Source: Marinomonas transparens
GTDB taxonomy: Bacteria > Pseudomonadota > Gammaproteobacteria > Pseudomonadales > Marinomonadaceae
DNA: 52,635 nucleotides
Direction of reading: 5' to 3'
Assembly: GCF_016463975.1 (NCBI RefSeq)
Contig: NZ_JAEMNX010000027.1
Coordinates: forward strand, 1 to 52,635
The notes under the pieces were generated by a model. That model was not told the DNA's origin. It did not search any database and worked only from the letters and a program-made list of their open reading frames with translations. Positions within the stretch are counted from its first letter, which is position 1. Every line of letters begins with the position of its first letter. Of this stretch, positions 50,901-52,635 are shown one piece after another. The position numbers and the translations under genes were made by a program.

Positions 50901-52635
50901 TGCTACCCATATTAAGCAAACCCATTGGCAGTATGGGAATTGCTTTAGTGCTGCCACTGCTTGGAGTACGGCCTTTGACTTAAACTGGAAGACATTTGCC
51001 TTTGATGAGCAGATGAACGTGGTGAGTAAAAGTGTGTATTTGGACAAAACCTCTTCCGGTGATCTGAGTGGTCATTGGCTGACGACGACTTCCACTTACG
51101 ATGGGTACGGTAACCTGCTGACACAAACTCAGCCGACCGGGTTAGTGACTGAATTTTTGTATGACGCCACCCATACCTTTGTGAAGGAACAAAGTTCAAT
51201 AGGGGCCGGATTAACCCTCACCTCAACGTTTGAATACGATGCGGGAACCGGGCAGCGAATACTAGAAACTAGCCCACAGGGCTTTCAATCCAAATTCATT
51301 CTGGATGACGTTGGTCGGGCGATAGAAATCCAGCAAACAGGGCCAGATGGCAGCTTGGTGACCATGGCGACCAGGACCTACCAGAAATCACCCACACAAA
51401 CTGACCGAATTGAGGTGATAACGCGCCATCGTAAAGATTGGAATAATGACGTGGTGAGCAGCTGGCCTAGCAGCACAAAATTGTACGATGGCATGGGCAC
51501 CGCATTCGAAGCCTATAAACCCGGAGACAGTTGGCAACACACCATCACAGGTGATCAAACCTATAACCACAAGGGGCAAGTCAATAAAGCTTATTTCGCC
51601 TATCTTGGAAACAGTACCTCAGACCGAGGCGAATACAACCAATACAGCTATGATGAACATGGCCGCCTTACCCGTATAGAGTCGTCGTTTGATGGTCAGG
51701 CGACAGAGTATGACTACAACCTGCACGATGACAGGGCCATTATTAAAAAAATGGACTCGCCCGTTAGCGACGGCGCTCAGGTTACCTATAAAACGCAGCA
51801 CAATACCCGTGGCAAAGTCATTGCTCAGACTGGACCATCAGGTGGCATTACCCGATATGAGTATGATCCGCTGAACCGAGTCACCAAAATCACCGACCCG
51901 CTTGGGCAACAGCGCTTTTTGACCTACAACAGCTTGGGGCAAAAGCTCAGCGATAGCACAGCAGAAACCGGCACCATGACCTACGCCTACGACAGTTACG
52001 GTCGTTTGAGCTCACAAAGCGACGCCACGGGGCGAACGGTAACGCGTACCTATGATCAACGCAGCCGAATCATTAAGCAGGTCGCGCAATACGAAAAGGG
52101 CACCACTGAGACTGGGTACACCTATAAAGACACGTCAGATATGGGACCAGCACTATTCGGACGATTATCTAGTACAAGCGTCACAACGAATGATCAAACG
52201 GTGGTAACGAATACTTATCGCTACAATCTAAAAGGGCTTAAAACCCAGCATTATTACATGATGGATTTAAATAATTCTGGGAATCCTGACGAGGTTCAAG
52301 ATACTCATCTTATTGAGTTTTCCTATGATGCGATGGATCAATTGGCCTCATTAACCTACCCGGATGGTAGTGTGGTTTCTTACCATCATGGGCAAGATGA
52401 CAACAACTTGCTGACCCGTGTGGACTACGACTACGCGGTTAATGATGGGGTAAATAATACTCAGGCCACCTTGGCGCATTACCAAAACTACCATGTGAAT
52501 GGTAAAGCCAAAGACATCACCTATGGCAATGGCATTACCGAGACGAGGGCGTTTGATGAGATTGGGCGTTTATTAACATCTGACATTGCTAATACGTCGA
52601 ATCCCTTACTACAGCGCAGCTATACATGGAATCGT
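47944..52635 (+). CDS. Exported SpvB/FG-GAP/YD-repeat (RHS-like) giant protein, 3' end off window
   Basis: Open frame of 1,564 codons to the window edge with no stop. A long basic leader and signal peptide end near SASFA/ATL (about residue 44). Next is an SpvB-like N-terminal domain (GAAIYSIGVAVPPGVGGLEPTLSLEYNS, GGLLGVGWNYASLTTISRCG). Seven FG-GAP-like repeats follow, about residues 335-735, each with a DxDxDG calcium loop (DHDLDGKTD, DHDRDGRTD, DANKDGWTD, DANGDGMTD, DVNGDGLQD, DVNGDGRAD, DTNGDGLAE). Then comes a TcdB-middle-like region (ITDGLGEQTTITYSPLSN) and YD repeats from about residue 1215 (YEYDPLNRVTKITDPLG, YAYDSYGRLSSQSDATG). Such proteins form hollow shells that encase a C-terminal effector. 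The C-terminal core and any toxin lie outside. Ribosome site GGAG is distant (12 bases). Confidence 0.93.
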   Translation, partial: MLKSFFKKLFLFRKKSFYSLLHHIKKHILFVSLCCLSISSASFAATLAGSLQGKFSINDHGAAIYSIGVAVPPGVGGLEPTLSLEYNSQSKGGLLGVGWNYASLTTISRCGQSKAIEGSFFTPGIHFDYGDRYCLNGERLITDGTYGANGTTYATETDKWLKAESVGSCGNGPCTFLVADAQGTKHVYGGDSNTGLFKAIGRDERLYFPLTSSTDRNGNVINYQYQLFADGEVLLTAIEYNQNKVVFNYEARPDTSHHYLAGQLYKSTQRLTSITTYASSSLVQTYQLSYDTSPTTERSRITSIQRCGNNDCLPVTVFDYKESALTGLTSISNVSVGGWSDVGSSHQRRYLSFDHDLDGKTDLIEIFKDGGKAGATVWFKGDVGFHAGPISDIGDWADIGSSYQREYLVMDHDRDGRTDIIELYESDGSTGAKVWRNSGSGFESGPQSEVGGWASIGSAHQRRHLVFDANKDGWTDIVELYRHENSYTAAKLWLNQQGNGFAGNNLDTSYVGNWSDVNSEKARRYLTVDANGDGMTDILEIYHLDGKTWVSRFISHGAGFNFDGNTLLDDWVDLGAANGHQFYPMDVNGDGLQDLVKLYQKGSNETGASIFWNTGTQFVKNSADSGLGNWKNTDSSESNANLYLPMDVNGDGRADLVKLYEYGLTTTRAEMWYGSNDGFIQGVNFHLGDRSSTNAPDARRYLPMDTNGDGLAEIVELYKYNDDNTHASILQFDLQADQDQIIAITDGLGEQTTITYSPLSNPEVYSRDKSVSGEESNAAWRNITFPLQVVQQHQVKRSASADCSALDAINDAQSDTIDTGCYQFTYQYEEAIADLDRGWQGFKRLMITDEQYNTEVTQTYSVDYPLTGRLLNKTTREADTQNLMSREEYAYHTCRGDSDSYGHCKSLPSRAHRVFLDDKSLHHYTLGTPNYTLMTRYGYYQPHLSNGQPITVTYDGDAKLAEGDGANTLCYQFASATDEQWWKRSFATHIKQTHWQYGNCFSAATAWSTAFDLNWKTFAFDEQMNVVSKSVYLDKTSSGDLSGHWLTTTSTYDGYGNLLTQTQPTGLVTEFLYDATHTFVKEQSSIGAGLTLTSTFEYDAGTGQRILETSPQGFQSKFILDDVGRAIEIQQTGPDGSLVTMATRTYQKSPTQTDRIEVITRHRKDWNNDVVSSWPSSTKLYDGMGTAFEAYKPGDSWQHTITGDQTYNHKGQVNKAYFAYLGNSTSDRGEYNQYSYDEHGRLTRIESSFDGQATEYDYNLHDDRAIIKKMDSPVSDGAQVTYKTQHNTRGKVIAQTGPSGGITRYEYDPLNRVTKITDPLGQQRFLTYNSLGQKLSDSTAETGTMTYAYDSYGRLSSQSDATGRTVTRTYDQRSRIIKQVAQYEKGTTETGYTYKDTSDMGPALFGRLSSTSVTTNDQTVVTNTYRYNLKGLKTQHYYMMDLNNSGNPDEVQDTHLIEFSYDAMDQLASLTYPDGSVVSYHHGQDDNNLLTRVDYDYAVNDGVNNTQATLAHYQNYHVNGKAKDITYGNGITETRAFDEIGRLLTSDIANTSNPLLQRSYTWNR

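Overview
The window looks like chromosomal DNA from a marine gammaproteobacterium of the Oceanospirillales kind. Marinomonas is my best guess, from the moderate-to-low GC, the mix of TRAP transporters with aromatic-acid catabolism, and protein similarity recalled by eye. I ran no search, so the taxonomic call is inference.

Layout. 1-660: one intact initiator tRNA-Met inside a cluster of decayed copies, mostly 3' halves, that share one abnormal T-arm. 670-8117: a minus-strand operon (class III aminotransferase, BKACE-type beta-keto acid cleavage enzyme, TAXI-type TRAP binding protein, fused TRAP permease, UspA) with a divergent LysR regulator; together they look like uptake and breakdown of an amino/keto acid. 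8118-13723: iron acquisition, with a TonB siderophore receptor, PiuC, an FMN alpha-hydroxyacid dehydrogenase, and a convergent Fe(III) ABC binding protein. 14044-14642: a broken reductase gene. 14790-15725: argC. 15901-17639: hpaR (MarR) and an MFS exporter. 17798-21522: a small outer-membrane barrel gene and a membrane-anchored AraC regulator, a GST gene, and then a fused relic of a second copy of the barrel/regulator pair. 21772-27444: an XRE (MmyB-like) regulator, an orphan fatty-acyl-AMP ligase, a CBS protein, a LysR regulator and a DUF4386 membrane protein. 27584-46292: 4-hydroxyphenylacetate (HPA) catabolism. 46369-47358: a ketopantoate-reductase-like gene. 47629-47764: a MITE-like element. 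47944 to the end: an exported SpvB/FG-GAP/YD-repeat giant protein that runs off the window.

The HPA genes form an almost complete pathway. A two-component hydroxylase of the Acinetobacter C1/C2 type (27584-29743) makes homoprotocatechuate. HpaD opens the ring, and HpaE, HpaF, the split HpaG1/HpaG2, HpaH and HpaI then carry it to pyruvate and succinic semialdehyde. An aldehyde dehydrogenase in the operon probably oxidises the semialdehyde. A DctPQM TRAP transporter and an MFS protein probably handle transport.

A palindrome, TTAACATGTTAA, or a one-mismatch version of it, sits at both divergent hpa promoters, in front of the TRAP genes, and in front of the distant hpaR gene. I read it as the HpaR operator. 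It is absent in front of the hydroxylase genes.

Nothing here is certain to be an undescribed system. The items most worth a second look are the decayed tRNA cluster, the predicted HpaR regulon, the fusion relic of the AraC/barrel module, the BKACE-TRAP cluster and the giant YD-repeat protein.
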